From assembly GCA_030447305.1 (NCBI GenBank), contig JAUJPC010000001.1, positions 62,001 through 126,000 of the forward strand: 64,000 nt of DNA. The letters run 5' to 3'. Positions 36,722 to 48,782 of the stretch are shown in pieces; the stretch's first letter is position 1, and every line of letters starts with the position of its first letter. The notes below the pieces were generated by a model. That model was not told the origin of the DNA and made no database searches. It saw nothing but the letters and a program-made list of their open reading frames with translations. Both the position numbers and the translations under genes were made by a program. The DNA comes from Actinomycetota bacterium. Lineage in GTDB: Bacteria > Actinomycetota > CADDZG01 > JAHWKV01.

Positions 36722-36786
36722 GAAGGCTGTGGGGTCCGTGGCGGGCGACTCCAGCTCTCGGAGCCCCCCAGGACCCCACAGCCTTC
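36722..36786 (+). repeat. 65-bp palindromic repeat, copy 2, intergenic
   Basis: The same 16-bp perfect arms as copy 1 and the same total length, with two base differences in the inner loop (CTCT instead of CCTT before CGGAG). It lies in non-coding DNA between the RNA candidate and the DUF3499 promoter. Confidence 0.9.
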
Positions 36787-36849
36787 GTAACCAGCGACGT
36801 GAACTACAAATCTTTGCTTATATACACAGCGTACCTAAGAACAAGATCC

Positions 36850-36878
36850 TTGCAAATGACAATCCTGTAATTCATAAT
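36850..36878 (+). promoter_or_regulatory. Promoter of the DUF3499 gene, probably leaderless
   Basis: TTGCAA at 36,850-36,855 and CATAAT at 36,873-36,878 are 17 bases apart. The ATG is at 36,886, so transcription would begin at or within a base or two of the start codon. There is no ribosome binding site, which agrees with a leaderless message. Confidence 0.55.
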
Positions 36879-36885
36879 CGCCCGC

Positions 36886-37152
36886 ATGGACGACCAAGAA
36901 GCTTCAGAAATGTTCCAAGCGTGCAGCCGCAACGCATGCAAGTCCGCCGCAATGGTGACCCTGAACTGCAACTACATGGCCAGGCGGGTAACCCTCGAGG
37001 ACCTGCAAATGGACTCCGAGCCCGACCATTTCCACCTATGCGTGGAACATCTGAAACGGTTCAGGCCCCCACTCGGCTGGCAGGTCGAGGATGCAAGGAC
37101 CACCTCCGGTCCGCTCGAGATGGTCATTCAGCCGGCCAGAGTTTCCGCCTGA
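36886..37152 (+). CDS. DUF3499 family protein, 88 aa
   Basis: A small actinobacterial protein with four Cys and one His that could hold a metal: ACSRNACKSAAMVTLNC... appears early as C(x4)C plus C, and FHLCVEHLKRF follows. The GW-V ending of the domain (PLGWQVED) is typical of DUF3499. In Mycobacterium the homologue sits between manB and whiB2, as here. The function is unknown. The start ATG 36,886 follows the promoter directly. Confidence 0.82.
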   Translation: MDDQEASEMFQACSRNACKSAAMVTLNCNYMARRVTLEDLQMDSEPDHFHLCVEHLKRFRPPLGWQVEDARTTSGPLEMVIQPARVSA

Positions 37153-37284
37153 CACCCGCAGATCGGCACAACACCGGCCTCGGCGGCCGGTTCTCCTCTC
37201 CACCCTAGGGTTTCTGTACCCATGCGGTGCTATGGTCAGCGCTTAGGTAGCCGGAACTGGTAAGAAGTCCTTTGGGGAGGTGGT

Positions 37285-37611
37285 GTGCCGCTAGATCGAG
37301 AGCTCGTCCGCCAGGTTCGCGCTCTCGACCAGTACGACCTGAGGCGCCTGCAGATTCTCGTCAAAGGAATGCTGGTGCAGCAGGGGGACGATTCCCTCGA
37401 GGCGCACGAGGAAGTCCCCACCAATCCCGGCAAGGTGAGCTACCGGCTTGAGCCGGTCAACTGCGGGAAGCCCGGTTGCTCTAAGTGCCCCCATGGGCCG
37501 TACTGGTACGCCTACTGGCGGGAAGGTGGCAGGGTTCGGTCGAAGTACATCGGCCGCAAGCTCACTGTCGACGAACTGAAGTTGAAGGCCCCGAGAAACT
37601 CCCCTACTTGA
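37285..37611 (+). CDS. DUF6788-like small protein, 108 aa
   Basis: An N-terminal helical half (RELVRQVRALDQYDLRRL) is followed by a Cys motif NCGKPGCSKC and GPYWYAYWREGGRVRSKYIGRKL. This CGKPxC...PYWY...YIG pattern is shared by small actinobacterial and phage-related proteins grouped as DUF6788; I recall the pattern and am less sure of the number. GTG 37,285 has a strong GGGGAGG upstream. Its last 8 bases overlap the end of whiB on the other strand. The role is unknown; the basic C-terminus might bind nucleic acid. Confidence 0.7.
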   Translation: MPLDRELVRQVRALDQYDLRRLQILVKGMLVQQGDDSLEAHEEVPTNPGKVSYRLEPVNCGKPGCSKCPHGPYWYAYWREGGRVRSKYIGRKLTVDELKLKAPRNSPT

Positions 37612-37975
37612 TTGAGCGGGGGCCCGACGCGAGAGCGACGTTGGAGGTTGCCCTCCGCCGCAGCAGCGCCTTGCGCTCAAGCTCGGTAAGGCCGCCCCAG
37701 ATGCCGTACGCCTCTTTGGACTCCAGGGCGTGCTCGAGACACTCCTGGTTTACGGGACAGGTGCGGCAGACCGCTTTGGCGGCTTCTTCGCGGTCCCGCT
37801 TCTCCTTGACGACCTCGGTGTGTTCGGGGCCGAAGAAGATCGTGGGATCCATGCCCTTGCAGGCCGCCCGATCCTGCCAGCGCGCCTCCGCTTCGAGGGA
37901 GGCGAGCTTGGATGCCAGCGCCTTGGTGGTTTTCGTCTTGTTCGACGGATGTTCGTCGTTCTTAAACTGGGCCAT
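37604..37975 (-). CDS. WhiB family iron-sulfur transcriptional regulator, 123 aa
   Basis: The four cluster-binding Cys are visible: one in AACKGMDP and three in VCRTCPVNQECLEHA (CxxCxxxxxC). They are followed by the Gly-rich turn GIWGGLTELER and a basic ALLRRR segment. WhiB proteins carry a 4Fe-4S cluster and bind the primary sigma factor. A long Lys-rich N-terminal extension (about 30 residues) is present. By neighbourhood (DUF3499, manB, metallopeptidase, fbiAB) it corresponds to the WhiB2/WhmD position, a cell-division regulator in mycobacteria; the functional equivalence is inference. ATG 37,975 has AAAGG upstream. Confidence 0.93.
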   Translation of the reverse strand: MAQFKNDEHPSNKTKTTKALASKLASLEAEARWQDRAACKGMDPTIFFGPEHTEVVKEKRDREEAAKAVCRTCPVNQECLEHALESKEAYGIWGGLTELERKALLRRRATSNVALASGPRSIK

Positions 37976-38011
37976 GTCGTGGGGTGGTGCCTTTCGCGTT
38001 GAACTTTCGGC

Positions 38012-38040
38012 ATTGTGACCTACATGCGGTGGTTGTTCAA
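38012..38040 (-). promoter_or_regulatory. Promoter of the whiB gene
   Basis: Reading the minus strand, TTGAAC (38,040-38,035) and CACAAT (38,017-38,012) are 17 bases apart, giving a leader of about 30 bases. The -35 lies in an inverted repeat GTTC-AAC-GAAC, a possible operator. Confidence 0.55.
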
Positions 38041-38145
38041 CGAACGCGTCGCTAAAACTATTCCTCAAAGAATAGAACAATCGCTACTACCAATTCGGAC
38101 GAACACGGCAAGGTCCGGCATGGCTGCACCGTTTAGGATGCTGGC

Positions 38146-39480
38146 ATGGATCTCAGCCCAATCTTCAAAGCCTACGACGTTCGGGGCGTCTATCCGGATC
38201 AGTTGGACGAAATTACCGTTCGGCGGATCGGAGCAGCCTTCGCCCATGTGACTCGGGCCCCCGGCGTGGTGGTAGGCCGAGACATGCGGGTTTCGTCGGA
38301 GCCTTTGGCCGCGGCCTTCAGGGAGGGCGTGCTTACCCAGGGTGTGGATGTCGTGGACGTCGGCCTGGTCTCCACGGATGCCCTGTACTTTGCCTCCGGG
38401 GAGTTCGACATGCCCGGAGCAATGCTGACGGCCTCGCACAACCCCGGCAAGTACAACGGCATAAAGATGTGCCGGCAAAAGGCTGCGCCGGTGGGTGAGG
38501 AGACCGGTCTGCGGGAGATTCGCCAGTTCGCCGAGGAGGGGTTGCAAGATGCGCCGTCCCCCGGCACGCTGACCGAGCAGGATGTCCTGGAGAGATTTGT
38601 GGAGCACTGTCTCAGGGTGGTGGACGTCTCCAAGATGCGTCCCCTGAAGGTAGCCGTCGACGCGGCCAACGGCATGGGGGGGCTTGTGGTCCCGGCGGTG
38701 CTCAACCGGCTCCCCGTTGAGGTCATACCCCTCTACTTCGAGCTCGACGGGTCCTTTCCGAACCACCCCGCCGATCCCATCCAGCCAGAAAACCTCGTGG
38801 ATCTCATTGCAGCGATCCGGGAGAACGGCGCCGAGCTGGGACTTGCGTTCGACGGCGACGCCGACCGTGTCTTTCTGGTCGACGAGAACGGGGAGCCGGC
38901 ATCCGGAAGTCTCGTTACCGCTCTGGTGGCCGGTGAGGTTCTCGACGCTGAACCGGGGGCCGCAATCGTCCACAACCTGATCTGCTCGCGAGTGGTGCCG
39001 GAGATCGTCCGGGAGAAGGGGGGAGTCGCAATCAGGACGCGGGTTGGCCACTCCTTCATCAAACAGATCATGGCTGAAACGGGGGCCGCCTTTGGGGGAG
39101 AGCACTCAGGCCACTATTACTTCCGGGACAACTTCGGAGCCGATTCCGGGATCCTCTGCGCCCTCTACGTGATGATGGCCCTGAGCAAGCAGAAGGGGAA
39201 GATGAGCGACGTGCTTCGGCCTCTGCGCCGGTACTGGAGCTCGGGCGAGGTTAACTCCGTGGTGGCCGACCAGGGCAATGCTCTCAAGATGCTGGGTAAA
39301 GCCTGCTCCGACGGGTCGCAGGACTGGACCGACGGATTGACCGTCGATTATCCGGACTGGTGGTTCAACGCGCGGGGATCGAATACCGAGCCGCTGCTCC
39401 GGCTTAACGTCGAGGCGAGAGATCCCGCCTTTGGAGCCGCGAAGACCAAAGAGCTTCTGGAGATAATCGCAACGTCATAG
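38146..39480 (+). CDS. manB: Phosphomannomutase/phosphoglucomutase, 444 aa
   Basis: Interconverts mannose-6-phosphate and mannose-1-phosphate, and perhaps the glucose forms, feeding GDP-mannose for gmd. The catalytic phosphoserine loop is TASHNPGKYNGIK, metal binding is FDGDADRVF, sugar binding is GGEHSGHYYF, and the phosphate-binding end is RGSNTEPLLRLNVEA. Length matches the family. It corresponds to Mycobacterium Rv3257c. A TAGGAT-like -10 ends 6 bases before the ATG, suggesting a leaderless or near-leaderless message. It leads an operon with the next two genes. Confidence 0.94.
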   Translation: MDLSPIFKAYDVRGVYPDQLDEITVRRIGAAFAHVTRAPGVVVGRDMRVSSEPLAAAFREGVLTQGVDVVDVGLVSTDALYFASGEFDMPGAMLTASHNPGKYNGIKMCRQKAAPVGEETGLREIRQFAEEGLQDAPSPGTLTEQDVLERFVEHCLRVVDVSKMRPLKVAVDAANGMGGLVVPAVLNRLPVEVIPLYFELDGSFPNHPADPIQPENLVDLIAAIRENGAELGLAFDGDADRVFLVDENGEPASGSLVTALVAGEVLDAEPGAAIVHNLICSRVVPEIVREKGGVAIRTRVGHSFIKQIMAETGAAFGGEHSGHYYFRDNFGADSGILCALYVMMALSKQKGKMSDVLRPLRRYWSSGEVNSVVADQGNALKMLGKACSDGSQDWTDGLTVDYPDWWFNARGSNTEPLLRLNVEARDPAFGAAKTKELLEIIATS

Positions 39481-39519
39481 GAACGTATTTCAGCCGACGG
39501 ATAGAGAAAGGCCAAAATA

Positions 39520-39684
39520 TTGGATCAGGAGCTTGTGAGCCTGCTGATATGCCCCAACTGCCGGGGCGATATCGAGTACCGGGAGGCGGAGCAGGTCATC
39601 GCCTGTGTAGGCAGATGCGGCTACCGCTACCCGGTAGTGAAGGGCATTCCCCACATGCTCATCGGTGAGGCCATCAAATCTTGA
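39520..39684 (+). CDS. Trm112-like zinc protein, 54 aa
   Basis: A 54-residue protein beginning LDQELVSLLICPNCRGDI (start TTG) and ending with YRYPVVKGIPHMLIGEA, the typical Trm112/YcaR layout. Cys residues in CPNC and later CVGRC could bind zinc. In eukaryotes Trm112 activates methyltransferases; bacterial versions are often found as small partners of metabolic genes. The TTG at 39,520 has AGAAAGG upstream, and the stop overlaps the next start (TTGA). Confidence 0.83.
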   Translation: MDQELVSLLICPNCRGDIEYREAEQVIACVGRCGYRYPVVKGIPHMLIGEAIKS

Positions 39685-40754
39685 GAGACCTCGACGATCC
39701 GCAGGTTCTGTCTCAGACCGACCCGATGGGCTTCCTCAGTCTGGTGGAGGAGTTTCCCCAGCAGGTCGAGGATGGCTGGCTCCTGGGCAAGCAGGTGACC
39801 GGCCTGCCGTCCCCCCAAGACATCGATGGGATAGTGGTCCTCGGGATGGGGGGCTCGGGAATCTCGGGCAATGTCCTGAAAGCTGCTCTGGGGATTGGGT
39901 TCAGTCTTCCGGTACGCGTTTCCAAGGGCTACGGCATTCCCGGCTGGGTCGGGCCGAACACTTTGGTTTTTGCCGTGTCCTATTCCGGGGAGACCGAAGA
40001 AACCATCGAGGCGTGCGGCAAGGCCCACGCCGCAGGCGCCCGGATCGTCACCGTGTCCTCCGGCGGAAGCCTGCTCCAGCTGGGCGAGGAACTCGGCTGC
40101 GCCGTGGTGCACCTGAAGGCGGGCCTGCAGCCTCGAGCAGCACTGGGATACCTCTCGATGCCTCTGGTTGCGGTCTGCCAGGCACTCGGCATTGGCAGCT
40201 ATGAGGCGGATGTGGCGGAGACCACCGAGGTCCTGCGTATGCGTGCCGCGCAGTGCAACCGGACGGTGCCCGTCGCCGGCAATCCCGCCAAGCAGCTGGC
40301 GCTGTCTTTGATCGGGACCATGCCCGTGGTGTACGGAGCGGAAGGCCTCGGTGCTGTGGCGGCGTACCGCTGGAAATGCCAGTTGAACGAATGCAGCAAG
40401 GTTCACGCCTTCGAGAACTCATTCTCGGAGATGAACCACAACGAGGTAATGGGGTGGAGCCCCCTCAGCGTCCAGGAAGGGGTTCGGCTGGGCCTGATCA
40501 CTCTTCGCCACCGGGCTGAGCATTCTCGTATTCAGGATCGGTTTCGGGTCACCCTGCCGCTGCTGCAGGAGCGTGCAGCGTTCAGCGGAGAGGTTCGCAC
40601 CGAGGCATGCTCAGCTCTGGCCAGGCTTCTGGACCTGATCTACATGGGCGACTTCGTGGCCACCTACCTGGCCATTGCCACCGGGGTGGACCCCACGTCC
40701 ATCGACGTGATCGACAGGATCAAGGCCGCCCTGAGAGACGGTCCGCTTTCGTAA
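39681..40754 (+). CDS. Bifunctional phosphoglucose/phosphomannose isomerase (SIS domain), 357 aa
   Basis: Interconverts fructose-6-phosphate with glucose- or mannose-6-phosphate. Two SIS modules are seen: VVLGMGGSGISGN (about residue 52), then AVSYSGETEET (about residue 97). NSFSEMNHNEVMGW carries the catalytic Glu and His typical of the PGI/PMI family. It corresponds to Mycobacterium Rv3256c next to manB. TTG 39,681 overlaps the Trm112-like stop, so it is coupled. Together with manB it converts glycolytic hexose phosphate to mannose-1-phosphate. Confidence 0.9.
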   Translation: MRDLDDPQVLSQTDPMGFLSLVEEFPQQVEDGWLLGKQVTGLPSPQDIDGIVVLGMGGSGISGNVLKAALGIGFSLPVRVSKGYGIPGWVGPNTLVFAVSYSGETEETIEACGKAHAAGARIVTVSSGGSLLQLGEELGCAVVHLKAGLQPRAALGYLSMPLVAVCQALGIGSYEADVAETTEVLRMRAAQCNRTVPVAGNPAKQLALSLIGTMPVVYGAEGLGAVAAYRWKCQLNECSKVHAFENSFSEMNHNEVMGWSPLSVQEGVRLGLITLRHRAEHSRIQDRFRVTLPLLQERAAFSGEVRTEACSALARLLDLIYMGDFVATYLAIATGVDPTSIDVIDRIKAALRDGPLS

Positions 40755-40789
40755 TCGGGCCACGTTGAGCCGGGCCCACCCGGCGGACG

Positions 40790-42232
<1,443 letters not shown>

Positions 42233-42382
42233 AGGAACCTCCCTTGGTGCGGGCAACAAAGTGTGCGGGGGACGTCCTTGGCTTCCCCAACTGCAGTTAA
42301 CAATACCGTTGAAGCGCGAGGTTGTTCCCGCCCGGACGGGTTAGCGACGGCCGCGGTCCGAGCTCCAGCTCATCGAATCGCC

Positions 42383-43105
42383 ATGTCAGTACCGCTTCTT
42401 AACATTGCCTGCATGCTGGGATTGCCCGACCTCATCTGTCCCGAACAGTGCGCCGGCTGCGGACGGATGGCGCGTGGCGGGCTTTGCCGGACCTGCCTCG
42501 ATCGCCTTCCCCGCATTGGTTCAACCGGCTGCAGACGTTGCGGCCGGCCCTCCTCCCGGCCGGTTGAAGCCTGCCGGGATTGTCGAAACCGGCAACTGCA
42601 CTTCGACATAGCCCGCCAGGCCGTCGATTTCGGGCCTGTGGTCCGCACTGTCATCCACCGTTTCAAGTATTCGGGCTGCAGGTCGCTGGCCTCGCCGCTG
42701 GCAGAGCTGATCGGCGAGTTGCTGCACCCCCTCTGCGACGGCGTGGATGCCGTCACCTGGGTGTCTCCGAGCCCGGACCGGCTCCGCCGGACGGGGATGG
42801 ACCACGGAGCGGTGCTGGCCGGCCTGGTGGCGGCCCGGCTCGGCAGGCCGGCAGTGCCGATGACCGTCCGGGTTCGGCGCACACTCCCGCAGATGAAGTT
42901 GGATCCCGGGGTCCGGCGCACCAATCTCGCGGGGGCCTTTGGGGCGATCATCTGTCCTCCGGAGCAGGTCCTGGTGGTGGACGACGTTTTCACCACCGGG
43001 TCAACAGCGTCGGAGACCGCCCGGGCGCTAAAGGCGGCCGGCGCCGAGAGGGTCGTGGTCCTCAGCGCGGCAAGGTCTTTCACCTCCGAATCCCCCGCCC
43101 TATAA
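42383..43105 (+). CDS. ComF family amidophosphoribosyltransferase-like protein, 240 aa
   Basis: An N-terminal double zinc motif (CAGCGRMARGGLCRTC, then CRRCGRP and CRDCR) is followed by a type I PRT domain whose signature is VLVVDDVFTTGSTASET. VIHRFKYSG and VSPSPDRLRRTGMDH are ComF hallmarks. ComF proteins are linked to DNA uptake in competent bacteria but are widespread; in Mycobacterium the homologue (Rv3242c) sits next to hpf and secA as here. ATG 42,383 is taken; the frame is open far upstream as the antisense shadow of sahH. Confidence 0.9.
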   Translation: MSVPLLNIACMLGLPDLICPEQCAGCGRMARGGLCRTCLDRLPRIGSTGCRRCGRPSSRPVEACRDCRNRQLHFDIARQAVDFGPVVRTVIHRFKYSGCRSLASPLAELIGELLHPLCDGVDAVTWVSPSPDRLRRTGMDHGAVLAGLVAARLGRPAVPMTVRVRRTLPQMKLDPGVRRTNLAGAFGAIICPPEQVLVVDDVFTTGSTASETARALKAAGAERVVVLSAARSFTSESPAL

Positions 43106-43512
43106 TCAGGGCTTGGCACTGCCTTCTGGGTCTGTGGTTGCGGAGCTTCGAAAGGAGTTCTTAATCCAAGCTAGTCGCAGGCAAAAGGATCCACTTAAGG
43201 CAACGATTGGTTGCTGAGCATGGTGCGGTTTAGAGGTAAGTCCTGCCCCGGCACTCGGGAAACGCCCGAGCGCCGGGAGAAGGTGCGAAGCACGGCGCCA
43301 AGGTGCTCCAGCGGTGCTTGAGCGATTTGGCTCCTTTGGGGTCAGAGCGCTCCAAAGCCGGGAGCTCCGGCCGTGCGAGGCCTCCGCAGGCGGGTGTGGG
43401 GTCAAAGACCAGGTCAGCCAGATTGCAGAGCCAGCTCCGGCTGCCGGCCTCCGCCGGCACGCACGTCCCATTCCTGCTGAGGAAATGCAGCCCTAACCAC
43501 GGGAGCTCTTGT
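43106..43512. other. Long leader/intergenic region before hpf
   Basis: There is no protein-coding gene in these 407 bases. The main feature is a very stable hairpin at 43,247-43,277. Several shorter G/C-rich inverted repeats (for example GCCGGCCTCCGCCGGC near 43,445) are also present. It may be a regulated 5' leader of the hpf-secA unit. Confidence 0.45.
43247..43277 (+). promoter_or_regulatory. Strong hairpin in the hpf leader
   Basis: Arms CCCGGC-A-CTCGGG and CCCGAG-C-GCCGGG form 12 base pairs with one A-C mismatch and an AAACG loop. There is no following T-run, so it is not a standard terminator. It could be a leader element or mRNA-stability structure. Confidence 0.4.
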
Positions 43513-43902
43513 ATGGAAATCAAGGTCCACGGTAAGCACAACCACATTTCGGATTCACTCGAGCGGTTTGCTGCGGAGAAGCTTTCCCGTCTGAGCAAGT
43601 TTGGCTCAATCTCGCTGATCGACGTGGAGCTGTACGAAGAGGGCCGGCTGAAAAGCGAAAACCATATTGCCGAGGTGGCGGTAACCACCAACGGCCCCTC
43701 GTTCCGTGCCAAGACCTGTGCCCCCGACCACAGGGCGGCCATCGACATAGCCGTGGACCGGCTGAGCCGGCAGATGAGCGATTTCAAGAGGAAGACGCTG
43801 GGCAAGCCGGCGCACGCCAGGCAAGCCAAAGGGCCGGCGGTCCCGGCGCCGGTGGATCTGGCGGACCTCAAAACGGCGGAATCGACCGAGGTCGCCGGAT
43901 AG
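43513..43902 (+). CDS. hpf: Ribosome hibernation promoting factor, short form, 129 aa
   Basis: The S30AE/YfiA domain: MEIKVHGKHNHISDSL at the start, FAAEKLSRLSKFG, VTTNGPSFRAK, DHRAAIDIAVDRLSRQM. It binds the decoding centre of idle ribosomes. After about residue 105 only a short Lys/Pro tail follows, so it lacks the C-terminal dimerisation domain of the long HPF found in most actinobacteria. ATG 43,513 has GGGAG eight bases upstream. It directly precedes secA, the conserved actinobacterial order. Confidence 0.88.
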   Translation: MEIKVHGKHNHISDSLERFAAEKLSRLSKFGSISLIDVELYEEGRLKSENHIAEVAVTTNGPSFRAKTCAPDHRAAIDIAVDRLSRQMSDFKRKTLGKPAHARQAKGPAVPAPVDLADLKTAESTEVAG

Positions 43903-43957
43903 CCGCAAGCGTCGGCCTCGTCGAGGGCGCCGTTCGGACTCGGGTCATAATGGATAG

Positions 43958-46675
<2,718 letters not shown>

Positions 46676-46715
46676 GTGCTCGGTGCCCGGGTCACCTTGC
46701 TGAGGGAGCACTAAC

Positions 46716-47844
46716 ATGCCGGAGCAGTTCGAGGATCTCCAGGCGCGCCTCAAGCAGGCGATGTCGAAGCTGGATGATCTTAAGGAGTTCCTTTGACATC
46801 GAGGCCAAGCGCACCCGCACGCTAGAGCTCCAGGAGAGGACCGCCCAGCCGGGGTTCTGGGATGATCAGGCTGCAGCCACGAGGTCGATGACCGAGCTAG
46901 CCCGTCTGGAGGACGACATCAACGCTCACGGGAGTCTCTCCAGCAAGCTCGAGGAAGCCGAGGTCCTGTGGCAGCTCGCATCCGAGGAGAACGACCTCGC
47001 CTCGTACCGCGATGCCGTCGGGCTGCTGGACGAGCTGGACGCTGAGCTCGAGCGCCTCGAGATACGGGCGCTACTGTCCGGAGAGCATGACCAGGCCGAC
47101 GCCATCGCCAGCTTGAATGCTGGTGAGGGCGGCACGGAGGCCAACGACTGGGCTCAGATGCTTCTGCGCATGTACCTGCGCTGGGTGGAGAAGCATGACG
47201 ACCTGGAGGCCGAGGTCCTGGACGTGCAGCCGGGGGAGGAGGCGGGCATCAAGAGTGCCACCTTCAGCGTCCGCGGCAGGTTCGCCTACGGGCTGCTCTC
47301 AACCGAGAGGGGGGTCCATCGGCTGGTGAGGATCTCCCCGTTCGACTCATCCAGCCGCCGGCACACGTCGTTTGCCAGCGTGGACGTGATCCCCGACGTG
47401 GCGGAGGCCGCGGAGGTCGAGTTGGACCCGACCGAGCTCCGGATTGACGTCTACCGTTCCGGCGGACCGGGAGGCCAGTCGGTCAACACCACCGACTCGG
47501 CCATCCGCATAACGCACACTCCCACCGGCACGGTGGTGACCGTGCAGAACGAGCGGTCCCAGCTACAAAACCGGGCGGTGGCTATGAAGATCCTCGCGGC
47601 CCGGCTGGCGGAGCTGGCCCGGCGGGAGAAGCAGAAGGAGATGGATCAGCTCAGAGGGGAGCAGATGGAGATCGGCTTCGGGTCCCAGATCCGCTCCTAC
47701 GTCCTGCACCCGTACCAGATGGTGAAGGACCGCAGGACGGAGGTGGAAGTGGGAAATCCCGAAGCGGTTCTGGACGGCGACCTGGACGTTTTCATCGACG
47801 CCGAGCTTAGGCGTCGCCGTGCCGCCGCAACCGCTCCCAGTTAG
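46716..47844 (+). CDS. prfB: Peptide chain release factor 2 with programmed +1 frameshift, 375 aa
   Basis: Releases peptides at UGA and UAA. Translation starts at ATG 46,716; after 26 codons an in-frame TGA (46,794-46,796) must be bypassed by a +1 shift, and the main frame (from GAC at 46,795) runs to 47,844. Domains: the helical N-terminal part, the RF2 anticodon-like tripeptide SPF in RISPFDSSSRRH, and the catalytic GGQ in SGGPGGQSVN. LNAGEGGTEANDWA is also RF2-specific. The frameshift is autoregulatory: when RF2 is scarce the ribosome pauses and shifts. The gene lies between secA and ftsE. Confidence 0.95.
46782..46797 (+). promoter_or_regulatory. RF2 programmed frameshift signal
   Basis: An internal Shine-Dalgarno-like AAGGAG (46,782-46,787) is followed after three bases by the slippery CTT-TGA-C (46,791-46,797). 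The spacing and sequence match the well-known prfB element of other bacteria. Confidence 0.95.
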
Positions 47845-48038
47845 GACGGATGCCACTCTAAGCGTTGCTCTGCCTCCGCTTGGTGGCTGTACCGATCAAT
47901 TCCGTGATATCTATATGCACCTGAGCGGTTACGCCGTATGCTGCACCTTCGGTGCTAAGATGCATTTCAGCCTTGAGTCCGAGCGCGGCTTGATAGGTCC
48001 GACGACATCTGGTGGAAAGGGTTTTCAATCACCCAACC

Positions 48039-48722
48039 ATGATTCGGCTAGAGAACGTAAGCAAGGTATACAAGGGCTCCGTTGTCGCCCTGCGCGACAT
48101 TTCGACAGACATCCAGAAGGAAGAGTTTGTATTCCTTGTGGGGTCTTCGGGTTCGGGTAAATCCACCTTCATCAAGATGCTGCTGAAGGAAGAGGAGCCA
48201 AGCGAGGGCACCATCTACGTGGCCGGCAAGGACATCGGCCAGCTGCCCAGGTGGCGGGTGCCTTATCTACGCCGGAACATCGGCTGCGTCTTCCAGGACT
48301 TCAAGCTTCTGGCCAACAAGACCGTCCGGGAGAACGTGGCCTTTGCGCTGGAGGTCATCGGACGGCCGAAGAACATCATCAGCCAGCGGGTCCCGGCCAT
48401 CATCGAGCTGGTGGGTCTGACCGACAAGCTGAACAGCATGCCTCACGAGCTCTCCGGGGGAGAGCAGCAGCGAGTTTGTATCGCCCGTGCCATGGTCAAC
48501 CGGCCGCCCATCCTGCTGGCCGACGAGCCCACCGGTAACCTTGACCCCTCGACTTCCGCAGACATCATGAACCTACTGGAACGCTTGAACGAAAGCGGCA
48601 CCACGGTTCTTATCGCCACGCACGACCACGCAGTAGTAGACCGATCGCGCAAGCGGGTCATCGAGCTGGACGGCGGCAAGCTGGTCCGGGACCAGGTGCG
48701 CGGCGTCTACGGCATCGGCTAA
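48039..48722 (+). CDS. ftsE: Cell division ATP-binding protein FtsE, 227 aa
   Basis: The ABC ATPase that with FtsX controls peptidoglycan hydrolases at the septum. Walker A is [10 protein letters not shown], the Q-loop is CVFQDFKLL, the ABC signature is LSGGEQQRV, Walker B is [14 protein letters not shown] and the switch is ATHDH. ATG 48,039 gives the usual [12 protein letters not shown]; an in-frame GTG at 48,012 is possible. About 190 bases separate it from prfB. Confidence 0.96.
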   Translation: MIRLENVSKVYKGSVVALRDISTDIQKEEFVFLVGSSGSGKSTFIKMLLKEEEPSEGTIYVAGKDIGQLPRWRVPYLRRNIGCVFQDFKLLANKTVRENVAFALEVIGRPKNIISQRVPAIIELVGLTDKLNSMPHELSGGEQQRVCIARAMVNRPPILLADEPTGNLDPSTSADIMNLLERLNESGTTVLIATHDHAVVDRSRKRVIELDGGKLVRDQVRGVYGIG

Positions 48723-48782
48723 CGAAACTTTGAGCAAGAGAACACTCGTCCCTGCTTTTGATTGTCCGAAAGGAGCCTAGAC

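Larger units (their letters stand above)
36426..36885. other. Intergenic region holding a structured-RNA candidate and palindromic repeat copy 2
   Basis: This 460-base region between the PDZ-TPR gene and the DUF3499 gene contains a promoter-like pair, a stable hairpin with a T-rich end, the 65-bp palindromic repeat and a promoter for DUF3499. These are listed separately. No protein-coding frame is convincing. Confidence 0.5.

Noticed and set aside
46714-46796. prfB as a pseudogene because of an early in-frame TGA
   Set aside because: The stop is embedded in the textbook AAGGAG-3 bases-CTTTGAC frameshift signal, and the second frame encodes the full RF2.
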